The translations under genes and the position numbers were made by a program. Below the pieces are notes generated by a model, which saw nothing but the letters and a program-made list of their open reading frames with translations, searched no databases and was not told where the DNA came from. From contig JAMXSV010000024.1 of the NCBI GenBank assembly GCA_027559495.1, positions 1,612,001-1,676,000 on the forward strand: 64,000 nt of DNA. The letters run 5' to 3'. The stretch comes from Aurifilum marmelostoma. Lineage: Eukaryota; Ascomycota; Sordariomycetes; Diaporthales; Cryphonectriaceae. This document shows, in pieces, positions 44,496-56,285 of this stretch; positions within the stretch are counted from its first letter, which is position 1, and each line of letters starts with the position of its first letter.

Positions 44496-46975
44496 ATGAA
44501 GGTTCGTTTTGCGCCTGCTGTCTCCTCCCATAAAATCACAACTATGCGATACCCCCCGCCTCCGTCCCACTGACCACACACCTTCCTTCATCGCGAGTCC
44601 ATTCTGTGTTGTGCTCGCGTTGGTTATGCATTCGCGCTTCTAGCCTCTTCCTCCACTGTCAGCTCGTCACGCGATCATCACAATTCTCCTCACCCTCCCC
44701 ACCCTCATTCCCAACACGTCGCCCCGTGCGATCACACTGCCAATATGCCGTTACACGTGTCGAGACATAGCCAAGCTAACTCCATACGCGCTTTCAAGGC
44801 CCTGCGAAGGTCGATCAAGGGCGGAGAGAAGGATGGCAAACCTCACGTCTCGATCGCGCCCAAATCAGCTCTTGCAATAGTCCCTCCAAAGAAGGTACGT
44901 CATCCTGCAATTTACTCCTGATACCCACAGCGCGGGTGGTCATCTCCGATTTGTCGTCCCAAGTCCCGCATGCTGGCCTCTGCGTCGGGCATTGGCGACA
45001 ACAAGCGAAGGTATGGGCCGGGCGACGCAGCGGGCTTTAGTCGGTGGTGCTCCACCAGCAGATGAACCCCGCTCTAGCCTCCCACACACACACGCACACA
45101 AACGTACATACACACATCCATGCGCAGTGCAATCAAGAAGATCAAACTCCGCACGCGTCTCTTTCGGGCCGCTGACACGAGACATAATTGCAGGTCATCC
45201 GGGCCCTCTACGATTACGAGGCACGGTCCAGCCAAGAGCTCAGCTTTTCCCGCGGCGACTTCTTCCATGTGATCGGCCGAGAAAACGACAGTGACTGGTA
45301 CGAGGCTTGCAACCCTGCCCTGCCTGATGCCCGCGGTCTCGTACCCGTCTCTTATTTCAAAGCCCTCGGCCGCACAGAGCGCGACAGTACCAACTCCGAA
45401 TCGAGTCGACCATCACCCGGCGCCACCAACAATCCCGACCACGACTCGGGCTACTCTGAGATCTCCGCTCCCGCCGCCACACCTGCTCCCTCCGCCGCAC
45501 CTAGCCAGCGCATCTCCAAGATGTCGGCCAAGAATGGCGCCATGGTGTACGGCATCGTCATGTACGACTTCCAGGCCGAGCGGGCCGATGAGCTTGAGGC
45601 GAAGGCGGGAGAGGCCATCATCGTCATTGCGCAGTCGAATCCCGAATGGTTCGTGGCAAAGCCAATAGGGCGGCTGGGCGGCCCGGGACTTATCCCAGTC
45701 TCTTTCATCGAGATCCGCGACATGGCCTCAAACACTCCAGTCGCCGACCCTGGTGGTGCCATTAAGAGGGCAGGAATACCAAGAGTCGAGGAATGGAAAA
45801 AGATGGCCGCGGACTACAAGAACAGCAGCATCACCCTGGGCAAATTCGACAGCGGAGCACCGCCAGGGCAGCAGAGCGTGGAACAGGGCATGGAGCGCAT
45901 GAGCCTCCAGGGCAACAATAGCCGGACAAGTCAACAGCCAAATGGGCAGCAGAACAACGTAAGTGTACCGATGACATTCCCCCATCAAGCCTCCTGCGCC
46001 GCTCTGGCAGTGCAAGGTGAAGCTAACGGGCTCGTGCAGCAACAGACTGGGTATAACTCACAACGGAACACACAGAACCAGCAGCAGTTCTCGAGCACAC
46101 AACAGACCAGCAGCCCACCTTCTCCACTCTACGCCCCTCTCTCTGCACGGATACCCCGGTACTGCTTCGCCGAAGACAAGTACTGGTTCGTCATCGAGGC
46201 TGCACTGGAAGACGGACGGCACTGGGAGCTCTCGCGATACTACGAAGACTTCTACGACTTCCAGATTGCGCTGCTGACCGAATTCCCCGCCGAGGCCGGA
46301 AACACGGGCTCGCAGAAGCGAACACTGCCATACATGCCCGGTCCTGTCAACTACGTGACTGACGCGATCACGGAGGGCCGGCTGCACAACCTAGATGCCT
46401 ACGTGAAGAACCTGTTGAACCAGCCAGAGTACATTTCAAGGTGCAACCTGGTGAAGCAATTCTTCGCGCCGAGAGAAGGGGACTACGAGATCGACCCCAA
46501 CACAGCCGGAGAGGAATACCGACTTTCTGGAGGCTCCCAGGAGTCTTCTCAGGACACGCCACCAGACGCCGTTTCCCAGCAGCCATCGAAGAATAGCCTG
46601 AACGGAAATGGGTACGGAGGATTGTCGGCAGCTCCTGCTCAGCGTGGACCTAACGGCATGCCACGCCAGAACTCGTCCATCTCGCAGCCATCGCAGCACT
46701 CGATGTCTCCAGGTCTGAACCAGCAGGCATCAGCAATGAAGATCAAGCTGAGCTTCAACGGCGACCTGATCGCCATCCGCGTACCGACAGACATCCAATT
46801 CCGCGATCTGTACGAGAAGATTCGCGACCGGCTGAAGGTTCCCTCGAGCGACTCGATCGATATCTCCTACAAGGATGAGAGCAGTGGAGACAAGCTGCCC
46901 ATGATTAGCAACAACGATCTTGACACAGCCTTGGAACGCAACGAGAAGCTGCTGCTATATGTGGAGCAAGTTTGA
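44496..46975 (+). CDS. BEM1: Bem1-type polarity scaffold (SH3-SH3-PX-PB1)
   Basis: Scaffold that links Cdc42, its exchange factor Cdc24 and PAK kinases at sites of polarised growth. Exons 44496-44501, 44799-44894, 45194-45958 and 46040-46975 give 600 residues. The first coding exon is only ATGAAG; intron 1 (44502-44798) ends with branch GCTAAC and joins to give MKALRRSIKGGEKDG, the usual fungal Bem1 start. Domains: SH3-1 (VIRALYDYEARSSQELSFSR), SH3-2 (YGIVMYDFQAERADELEAK), PX (IPRYCFAEDKYWFVIEAALE to VKQFFAPREGDYE) and a C-terminal PB1 (MKIKLSFNGDLIAIRVP...LLLYVEQV). Intron 3 (45959-46039) is 81 nt and open in frame, so it could be overlooked, but it has GTAAGT and AGCTAAC. An alternative ATG at 44745 lies inside intron 1 and would replace MK with an unconserved stretch. 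Confidence 0.93.
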
Positions 46976-48704
46976 TCGATCTTGTCGAATCCTTTGCATC
47001 GCTGGATACCCCCACCCCCCACCCTTCCTGCCAATTATTTACTGCACTGGCAGTTCTGTTGTTCTGCATTCTCCAAAGGCGCTTCGTGTTGAGACTCTGA
47101 TACCCTTCTCAAAACAATCAAGCATACCCCCTCAAGGCTGTTGAGGGACCCCTTACACAGCTCCCCTATATGCTTCTGAGCCTCTCCAAAGCCTGTGAGA
47201 CAACCATCACTCTAGTCATTGGGTAACAATACCTCTCAGTACATTCCGACATCAGTACAAGGGTTGTTGCATTTGGGACTCTCAGTCGTCTTGGATATGG
47301 CTTTTCTGCACTGCTCTTCTCTTTACACAGGAAGAGCACAAGTCACCAACTTATGATGATGGGAAATGTCTATACGGGGCCCTTCGTGTTTTCTTTCCTT
47401 CTCTTTTTCTCTGATGGAAAGGTTATGGCGTTTTGCGGTCATTTTGCTTCCATTTCTCGTGACAGATATCTCGGGGGGGTTTTTTTGGGCTTGTCTCTTT
47501 ATCAATAACTGGACCCCCCCCCCCTTTTTTTTTTCCTTTCTTTTTTTTTTCATGTGTGTGAGATGAAGAGAGTTTGGAAATGACCCTCAATGGAGAACAC
47601 GTTCAGGAACTTGGAATTGGAGAGTTGGTATACCTGGCAGTGGGATGAGAAAGGAGGGTTATATCAATTTGTCTTCGAGGAGAGAGCTGCTTTATACAGC
47701 CTGTCCTGATGCTGTCCTGCTAGAGATGACTTTCACTAGGCGCGGTAGTAGTGTCTGAGCTATGGAAGACCCCATCTGCAAGCGAGCCTTTCTGTGCTTA
47801 AGCAGCAATGCGAAAATCTGAGCGACTTTATTCCAAAACTGCAATTTCGTTGATCTGTGGCTCGTGCACCTGATTGTGTTGCTTCACGGAGAAGACATGA
47901 ATGTACTAGTACTAGGTGCCCTCTTTTCCATTGTACCACAAGCTCCTAAATGAAGCTATCCTCTTCCGCCACGCCTGTCCACCACCATGGCCATCATGAG
48001 CACTACAATGACTCTGATACCGAGATAGCCTTGCAAGCTGTGGTCCATCGCCTTCATTCTATGGTTAAATTCCCCCCTCCCCCCCCCCCCCCCCTTCCCT
48101 TCAACTCATGCAACAGGAATCAGCTTTCATAATGCTCTTTTAAAGCGCCAGTCACACCTAGTCCCTCAGCACAGGCTGCAGGACATTGCTTGATAGTAGC
48201 AAGAGTCTCATTCACACCAGATCCTCGTGTATAAAGAGACTGAGGTACTCACCTGTTCTGAGGCAACAATACACTATTTGGGTTCTGATAGATTTATCCA
48301 TCTCATTTTACTTGAAGTAATTGATTCATACAACTATTTTCCCCCGACCCTACTTCTCTGGTTCCTTCTATAGATGATGCTTTTTTCATTGGGAGAAAAA
48401 GCAAAATTACATATAAGTCGAATAAGAAAGAGAAGAGGCGGAAACCGCACCTCAAATATTTTGCCGTCAATGCTTGCTCCCTAGACAGATAAGTTTGCCC
48501 TTTTCATAGTGCCAAATCGTCCCTAATCATCATGAATTTCCTTTTTCCTCCCTTGCCCATACAACGCCGGAACACCTCCCTCAACGCTGGCCCCGTCATG
48601 AGCACTAGATGATTGATCGCTAAACAAGTCCCAGAAGATAAACAGAAGAAGACACACTGAAACTCCCCAGAAATAACATCGTGCAATAGGCGTGCATCCA
48701 TCAT
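46976..48704. other. Convergent 3' intergenic region
   Basis: 1.7 kb between bem1 and the CENP-B-like gene. Contains C11 (47514-47524) followed by T10, C16 (48079-48094, the longest C run here), and no convincing frame. Confidence 0.6.
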
Positions 48705-50217
48705 TCACACCACCACATGGGTCGACATATGCTCGACGGCTTCCTTGATAGTCCTCAGCATCCGCTGGTTGATGCAGAACGGACACCGCTGAGGCCGGTC
48801 CGTGCTGGAGACGGGCCCGTTGGCCTGGATCGGCGTCAAGTGCAGATCTTCGCTTCCTCCGCCTATGGGTGTGAAACGCCCCGGCTGGTGCTGGTTCTGG
48901 TGCGGGTGCGGCTGCTGTGGCTGGTGGTGTTGTTGCTGCTGTGGCTGCGGCGTGTGCTGTGCCTGAGGTGTGTGTTGCTGCGCCTGCTGCTGCTGCTGCT
49001 GGTGGTGGTGGTGCGATGATGACTGCCCTGAGCTGCTGCTACTACTGGCACTATGCACATGGCGCGGTACGGCCACACCATTCTTGACGGGCGTGGCCAG
49101 CGCACCTGCTGCAGCGTGCTGAGCATACGACAGGCCGCCGGCTCCCAAGGGAGGCGCCAGCAACGACAGTCCCCTCTCCGCCTTGTCGCGCGACTCGCGC
49201 TCCTCGGCCGCGTTCGCCTCCACGTCCGCTTCCTCCTGCTGCAGGGCGTGCAGGGCATTCTGGAGCATAATCTCGGGGTCGCCGTCGTCCTCTCCATAGT
49301 GATGATGATTGTCGCCGCCGTTCATGCTGTGATGGTCCGCCGCGTGGTGGGAATCCGCCGCCGCCGCCGCCGCCGCAGCATCTATAGTGGCCAGGTGGGC
49401 CTGGTTCGGCTGACCGTTGTGGTTGATCTGAGGATTTAGCCTCCGCACGATCTCGTCGCGCACGCGTGCGCAGGTGGTCAGGGACGGCTCGACGCCGATG
49501 GTGCGGTTGACAGCCTCTCTGATGGCGGCGGGGCTCGTGTCGGCTGAGACTGTCATGAGGCGGGGGACGGTGTCGACGAGGTAGGGGACGTCGTCCTGCG
49601 GGGGCCCAGCGTTGCCGTGCCTGCGCTGGCGGCGGACCAGCAGGCCGTAGCGCTTCTTGAAGCGGTGGATCCAGCCCGGGGAGAACTCGGGGGCCTGCTC
49701 GTCCTTGTAGCGCGGGAGCTGCTGGAATATGCTCTTGGCCTTGTCGGCGAGCTCCTCGTTGCTGGGCTGGCGGCCGCTGTTGACCATGCTGTGGTGCCAC
49801 ATCAGCACGAGCTTCTCCACGTCGGGCCAGTTGCCGAAGCGCAGGCGGGACCCGGACAGCTGGGGGTCGCCGTCGAGGCGCGCGTATTTGGGCGACAGCG
49901 AGTGCGAGACGGTCGACTGGCTGATGGTCTGGCCGTACTGCGAAGCGAACCACTCGATGCAGGCCTTGTGCGAGGGGCGAACGGTCTGTGAGTTGGCCCA
50001 CCGGCGGAGGGCGCGGCGTTGATCGAGGGAGAGGGAGTGGCGCTCCTTGGATGCTGAGCTGCCTCCTCCAGCTCCTCCATCCCCCCCCTCCTCCACCAGC
50101 GCCAGCAACACCACTACCAACAGCAGCAGCACCACCACCTCCTCCTCCTCCTCCAGCTACCGAGGAGGTTGTCGAGGAGGCGGCATCTGCTACGCTGCGG
50201 AGGCCCGCAGCGTCCAT
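48705..50217 (-). CDS. CENP-B/ABP1-like HTH DNA-binding protein with C-terminal zinc finger, one frame break
   Basis: About 503 residues after reading through the break. The ATG at 50217 starts MDAAGLRSVADAASSTTSS, followed by a poly-Gly/Ala stretch. At a run of eight C on the plus strand (50081-50088) the frame changes; with seven, Gly-rich sequence continues smoothly into GGAGGGSSASKERHSLSLDQ. Then come an ABP1-type N-terminal HTH (DQRRALRRWANS...ISQSTVSHSL), a CENP-B-type HTH (KAKSIFQQLPRYKDE...FSPGWIHRFKKRYGLLVRR), an Ala8 run, a His/Gln/Pro-rich disordered region, and CPFC...HMSTH, a C2H2-type pair at the very end. The family derives from pogo-like transposases, but no DDE catalytic domain is present, so this is a host DNA-binding protein. 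Targets are unknown. Confidence 0.85.
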
Positions 50218-51429
50218 GACGCTGGCAACGGCCACCGCGGCGGAGATGAGGTCGTAGTTGGAGGAAGCGGCTGGCGAGCCGCTTCGAGTCGAGTCGGGGT
50301 CCAGTTTTTATTTGTTCCTCGAGGGGCCCGGCCGGGTTCTAGGAGGTGCATGCAATTGATGCAATTCGCGACAAAGGTGGATGCGAAGGATGATTTGCTT
50401 AAAGAGGTGGAATACCTTGCTAAGACCACGTCGGGGCGTTAAGCTTGCGGGGTTAGCCTTCAAAGGGGGAACGAGCAAGGTAGGCTGCACAGGGTGTGTT
50501 ACATAATCGATGCGCTACCTCGTGGCCTAGAGGACCCAACCCTGCTGACCAGCTTTGATAACCTTCTAAGGGGGCAGATTAGTAGCCCCACCACTTGATG
50601 TATACAGAAATGCTCATATGCAGATTCAGAGATGTGATGCGGTTACCATGGCAAATGCACATTACAAGCCTGATGGATTGTACAAGTTGAACAACTCTTG
50701 ATATATGTTGTGAGTGAAATTTGCTACCATACACAGAAGTCCCAAACGCCTGGCTACCAACTAATGCTCCTGGTCCTTGATACAAACAAGCCTCCAGGAT
50801 ATATACCTCGCTCTACCTTTTGCATCTTGCTAATTGCATGTGGTAGTTCAACCTCCAAATGAATCGCCTGGCAATATGTAAGCCACCTGGAAACCCGCCC
50901 AGAGTAGTAGTGGTAGTGACGATGCTTTGGAAACTCATGCCTGCACCGTCCTGAAGTAAATGCTCGTCTGGATAATTCCAAGCGCTCAGCTGAAGAACTG
51001 CCCGTCCCTCCCTCTCAAACTCCTCCGGTCAGGACTCGGTTCGCATCAAAGTTAGCTGTATATCGTTGTCAGAAGAACGTAAACGTGATATCTCTCAGGC
51101 GCGGGTTGTGGACGTTGTCATAGTTCCACTGGTGGCACCCTGACTCATCGAAATCGAGCATGCGCATTGGGTCCGAGGCGCCGCCGCCCCGGCGAGAAGG
51201 ATGAAGAGGTAAAGGAGGCCACTTTCAGGCGAAGATGATAGGTCACAGATAGGCAGGTGACAATGTATACTGGGCGGCGAAGAACGCCGAGGATCGTCGA
51301 GGAGAGCAGTGATGAGAACATATGTGTAGGCCCAGAGGAGTGGGTGGACAGGGCAAGCGGAGTGAAGGAGGTAGGAGGGGGAATAAGAAGAAGAAGAAAA
51401 TATTGACGGAATGAAGAATGGCCTGCAGA
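50218..51429. promoter_or_regulatory. Upstream region of the CENP-B-like gene
   Basis: 1.2 kb between the CENP-B-like start and the end of Thp3, both on the minus strand. Holds the promoter of the former and the terminator of the latter; no repeats longer than 8 nt and no coding signal. Confidence 0.5.
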
Positions 51430-53205
51430 TCAGATCTGACCCTTGATGTCCACTCGGCCGAAAGCTGCAGCCTTTGCGGACTCGAAGAATCCGAGGCCTT
51501 TGCCGGCCTGAAAGTAGAGGTCGTTGTCTTGCTCTTTGGACACAAGTAGATGAGCTGCATTATGGTTCACAATGAACTGAGCCGCATCCTCGTCTGACAT
51601 GAACCCGAGTTCTTCAGTAATGAACCGGAGCTTGACCTCAGGCTTGTATCTGTAGGGCACGCAAGAATTAGCATCGTCGTCATCGTCGTCGTCGTCAAGT
51701 CAAGTAATATACAAGACTGGTTGGTGGCTGGTGGGAAGGGAGGGCCGCTTACGCTTTGCAGATATTGCACAGAGCAGCGAGTCGCTCACGGCCGACAAAC
51801 ATATCCATCAGGTAGCCGCCCAGGACTGGTGGGTCCTGGTAGAGCTGGAAGAAGCGGTGATAGTTGCCCGTGGCCAGGGCCGAGCGGACATCGAGAGCGT
51901 GTTTGATCGAGGGCTCCGATTTCTCTGCTGTGGTTAGATCCGCCAGGGCGTCATTCAGCGCCAGGCGGTTGGCGGTGTGGATGAAATACAAGATACGGTA
52001 CGCCTTAAACTCGTTGGGGTTCCCCTTCAGACCCAGCTTGTACAGGGCCATCAGCTGGGTCTGGCACTGATTATACTCACCGAGGTCCCCCTTCTCCATG
52101 GCAATCCGGGCGTGGTTCTCGTAGACGCGTACTGTGAAGTCGTTCTTGATGCGCTGCACGGTAAGATCCTGGCGCATGGACTTGAACTGATCGCAAATAT
52201 AAGAGTAGTTACTGTCCTTCCGCCACTGCTTCTTGAGCAGCTCCAGGGTCTTGCGCAGCACGCGCTCTGGGCGGACGGTCTCGGGTTTTGGCGGCGCGGT
52301 CAGCCGCAGGTACGACTTCTCCAGGGCCTCGCACGTGCCAACTACCGGACCAGCCGGAGGCGGAGGCGTAGGCGATCTCTGGGTAGGAGATCTATACGCG
52401 CCAGTGTTGAAGCGCTCCTGCCGCTTCTGCCGCTTCTCGTTGGCCTTCTGGTACTTACTCTTGGCCAGCGGCTCATCGGGCAGCTTGGCGGTGGCGTCGC
52501 TCGTTGAGGTGGTGGCGTAGCTAATGCGGCTCTCCAGGTTACGGTGCCAAGGTGCTGTGGTGGCAGATCTACTATCATCGTTGGAATCCTCCATGTCAAG
52601 GGACTTGCGCTTCTTGCCACTTCTGGGCGCATCACGCATCTTCTGGTCTTCGAGTTGTTTGGCCCGCGCCGACTTGATCAGCTCCTGGGGGAGCGGGTGT
52701 GTCTCCCAAGAGATGGTGTGCAGGTGACCCGAGTCTGTGGCAGCGGAGATGGTCGCCTTGAGCTGGGTCTCCATCTCGGCCCTGGAAACAGAAGGATCTA
52801 GGTTGCTGGACATGAAAGACCGTCGGACGTAGTCGCGAACAGAGTCCGGCCACTCGATGCGACCCTTGTTGGGCGTTCCGGGCTGATTAGCTGGGGGCGA
52901 CATGGACGTTTGAGAGGCACCAAAAGATGGTGGTGGAGGAACAGGAACGCCTGGAAAGACGATGGGTGGAGGAGGAACGGGAAATGTTTGACCGAAGCTT
53001 TGGCGGACTTGAACCTGAGTGTAAGCGGCTGTGAGGAGAGACGTTAGCAGCCCGTCGCCATACGAAGAAGAAGCAGCAGTTTGATGCAAGAAGAGAGGAA
53101 CCTACGGTTGGCATAAGGGTACGAGTTGGGTCCAGGTGGGGGTGGAGGAGGTGGTTGTTGAGTGCCAGGCGCAGCAGCCGCCCAGCCCATCATGTTGGCC
53201 GACAT
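51430..53205 (-). CDS. THP3: Thp3-like SAC3/GANP-domain protein
   Basis: Nuclear protein of the SAC3/GANP/THP3 family; in yeast Thp3 acts with Csn12 in transcription elongation and mRNA maturation. Exons 53205-53106, 53028-51753 and 51649-51430 give 531 residues. The Pro-rich N-terminus (QQPPPPPPPGPN) crosses intron 1 (53029-53105; GTAGGT, branch TGCTAAC) into VQVRQSFGQTF. A charged middle has the basic KSKYQKANEKRQKRQERF. The SAC3/GANP helical-repeat domain follows: TCEALEKSYLRLTAPPKP, LKKQWRKDSNYSYICDQFKS, NDFTVRVYENHARIAMEKGD and EYNQCQTQLMALY. Intron 2 (51650-51752) splits it before YKPEVKLRFITEELGF. It shares a divergent upstream region with VPS36. Confidence 0.92.
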
Positions 53206-53771
53206 CTTTTTGACGGCGTGGAAAGGCCCAGATGGATAAGAAGCAGTATCTAACAAAGGTCAAGAGGGGGGAACTGTGGGGATCTGTGAGTTGTTTTGAG
53301 AAAGGAAACCGTCGTCGTCGACGGCGATGGGTGAAAGGGGGAGGCGGTGGTTCTTTGTCGATGGTGTCGAGTTGTTCGGGGGGAGAAAACGTGACAGGAA
53401 CGGGGTTAGAAGCAGCCAAAGGTCCTTTTGGGCTGATTTCCCGTGCGCCGCGGTTAGCGCCTCCCCCCCATTCCTGTATCTTACTAGCGTGCCCATTAAC
53501 CTCTGAGGAGAGTGAATCATGAGGGAAAAAGGGAGAGAGCGGGGGCCCCCCTGTGACTGTGCCCCGTTTAATTCATAAGCTCATTATCATATTAGCATTA
53601 TCCTATGTGCATGGGGGTCCTGACATCACTCGTAACAGACAGTCCGTACCTAGTCCCCCTGCGAGGTTAACGACCCCACGGCCTCTCGACGCCGCCTTTT
53701 CCTCCTCCTCCTCAACCTTCGACTCTTCACTTCTCAGTAGTGGGAGTACTCTCTTCAGACAGATATGACGG
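53206..53771. promoter_or_regulatory. Divergent promoter THP3 / VPS36
   Basis: 566 bp between the two ATGs. A CTCCTCCTCC-type pyrimidine tract (53699-53713) lies just before VPS36; no TATA element is evident. Confidence 0.55.
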
Positions 53772-55905
53772 ATGTTTCTAAAGCAGCTCGACCTCACAAC
53801 TGCCCTCCGGCCAGCCTATCTCCCAGACGAAGTCCTCCTCTTTGTCCAAGATAATGTGGGATTGTACGAGGGGTTAGTTGTTGCCTCTGAGACGGACTGA
53901 CCTGTTCATCTCGTGCTGCTGCCGGCTTCTGGACACGGTCCGAGGGATGGAATTGGCGTTGCTGATCGAGCGCTCTCTCTTGCAGAAAATACAAGCTGCC
54001 TAACCAGCAAAATGGGCAGGTCTACCTGACTTCCCACCGCATCTGCTACGTGGACAAGGCCGATCCCAGAAAGTACTCGTTGGCTCTGGACCTCAAGGAC
54101 GTAGAGCGATATGAATTCTATGTGAGATCCTGGGTTCCGCTTATTCTGGCTGCTCTTATGACTGTGGTGCTGAGACTCTCCCTCCTCCGACACGCAGGCT
54201 GGTTTCCTCAAATCTTCGGCCAAGGTTACCCTGATCCCAAAGCCCACCAAGCGCGCATCCTTACAGTCAAGATCGCCAGCTCTTGTCCCCAACGGCTCGC
54301 CGAGAAACGGCACTGCTTCTCCAGTCCCACGATCAGATAGCCCCCTGCGGCCCGCGGCGGCGGATCCGTCGCCCCCCACAGGCACTGCGACTTGGGTATG
54401 TACGATATGCAGCTTCTCGAATCCTGTGCCGTCCAACTTCGACCCTGCGACAGCCAACGCCCATACTCCTCTCCCGCCCTGTCTGGCCTGCGGGATCAAG
54501 CCAGCCCTCACACACGTGCTGAAGGCGGCCATCAGCAATGCCACAAGCAGACAGGCAGTCGTGGCCCCCCTTGCCACTGCGGCCTAGAGGATTGTCTGGG
54601 AACGACAACGGGCTCGTAGGTGGGGACGGCGATTCTTCAGGTGCAAGAGGCAGCCCACCCAAGACGTCGTCAGATCCAGACGCCTCGTTCCAGTGTCCCC
54701 GGTGCACATTCCTGAACCACCCATCCCTGCTGTCCTGCGAGATGTGCGGCGCGCCGCTGATCTCGCACGATGTCCCGCCTGAATTGAGCCGTGCTGCGCA
54801 GTCGACCCCAACCCAGGACCGAACTGATTCCCCCGGCCCGGTCCTGAGCTACGGCGTCCTGCCCGCCATGGACATCCCAGAGAGCGTCAAGATATCCTTC
54901 CGGGCAGGGGGCGAGAAGATTTTCTACGAGCGCCTCAAGGGCGCCATCACACAGCGTAAGTGGCTGTTGCAGGGGGCGCCACCTGTGCCCAGCTCCAACC
55001 CACTAGCCGTGGACGCGGCTCCAGGGGTCAGTGGTGCCCTGCAGCCGAGGAAGAAAACGGTGGGCATCGCCGGTCTGGAGCAGCGCGGGCTGGAGATGCG
55101 CAAGAACAATGAGCTGGTCATCGGCTCGGCGTTTGAGGACCTGGAGGCGCTGATGGCATCCGCCAAGGAGATCGTCGCCCTGGCAGAACGCTTCTCGCGC
55201 CAGACAGGGGGCAGCGGCAGCGGCGTGTCGTCAGAGGCGAATGCGCTCCTGGCAGAGTCGGCGACGCAGCTGGGCCTGGTCACCACCAAGGACATCGCGG
55301 GCAGCAGCAACGAGTCTCTCTACCTGTCGGAGCTGTCGCGAAACCTGGCCGAGTTCCTGACCGACGACGCGAGGGGCGTGCTGCGCAAGGCCGGCGGGAT
55401 CATCAGCCTGGTCGACCTCTGGGCTGTGTTCAACCGGGCGCGGGGCGGCGTGGAGCTCGTCAGCCCCATGGACTTCGAGAAGGCCGCGCGGCTGTGGGAG
55501 GAGCTCAAGCTACCGGTACGGCTGCGCACCTTCAAGAGCGGCGTCATGGTGGTGCAGGGCAAGGACCGGACGGACGAGACGACCATCAAGGCGCTGCTGG
55601 GCTGGATGCAGGACCTGCACAGCATACCGCCCGACAGGGAGGTGCCGTGGGACTGGCAGGAGTTTGGCCGGGGCGTCACGTCGCGGGACGCCGCCGAGCG
55701 GTTCGGCTGGAGCATCGGCGTGGCCGAGGAGGAGCTGGAGATGGCCGAGGAGCGGGGGGTGCTGTGCCGCGAGGAGGGCATCGAGGGCCTCAAGTTCTGG
55801 GAGAACTTTATCGACACCGGGGAGGGGCGGAGGCGCAAGAAGACGGAGGCGCAGGAGGCACAGAGGCAGATCTACAAGGCCCTGAGGGAGAGCGGCTTCA
55901 TCTGA
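53772..55905 (+). CDS. VPS36: Vps36, ESCRT-II subunit (GLUE, two NZF fingers, EAP30 domain), one frame break
   Basis: Endosomal sorting subunit that binds phosphoinositides and ubiquitin and joins Vps22 and Vps25. Exons 53772-53872, 53986-54121 and 54198-55905; about 647 residues once one extra base is ignored. GLUE domain first half: MFLKQLDLTTALRPAYLPDE, VGLYEGKYKLPNQ, RICYVDKADPRKYSLALDL; inserted NZF1 with a long loop (VCTICSFSNPVP...PCLACGIKP); NZF2 (CPRCTFLNHPSLLSCEMC); GLUE second half (VKISFRAGGEKIFYERLKGA); the EAP30 winged-helix domain from GIAGLEQRG to the end. At 54565-54570 a C6 run separates the frame encoding NZF1 from that encoding NZF2; with five C the protein is continuous. 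The intron at 53873-53985 starts GTTAGT. Both fingers and the core being intact argues against decay. Confidence 0.92.
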
Positions 55906-56285
55906 CACAACACACGACCAGGCTACAAATTCCAACAGGAAGAGCAAAGAACGAGACCAATTCATTACATGCCGTTCGTGACGTCTATTGTCTCTATATG
56001 CTCTATACTCGTACAGATCATGCAGATTAGGAGATGCCCGTTGGGTATCGACAGAAATGCCATGCCGTGCCGGAACGCCGTAGCCAAAGGAAATATGAAG
56101 GGGGGAAAAAAAAAGGAAAAGAAAAGATAAACAGTACCATGCGCCTTTGCCTTTCTTTGTCTATCCTTGCCCATTTATGTACACATCCGTGATGCGAACC
56201 GGGAGAGAAAAGAAAGAAAGGGGGGGGAAAAAAAAGAAAAAGAAAAGAAAAAAAAGGTCCGTCTTTCCTCTTTACCCCCACTTTC
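55906..56285. other. Convergent 3' intergenic region
   Basis: 380 bp between VPS36 and the orphan membrane gene. Two near-identical blocks, G-run then A-rich (about 56099-56127 and 56219-56256), look like a diverged tandem duplication of about 120 bp. No coding signal. Confidence 0.55.

Noticed and set aside
44745..44894. ATG at 44745 as the Bem1 start
   Set aside because: It lies within intron 1 next to the branch site and gives an unconserved N-terminus, whereas the splice from 44501 to 44799 gives the expected MKALRRS start. Kept only as a possible alternative isoform.
12797..55905. Calling the frame-broken genes pseudogenes
   Set aside because: All conserved motifs and splice sites remain, no premature stops occur other than those following from the shifts, and the breaks share one cause (G/C runs with one extra base). 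VPS36 in particular is a conserved single-copy ESCRT-II subunit gene whose domains are all intact.
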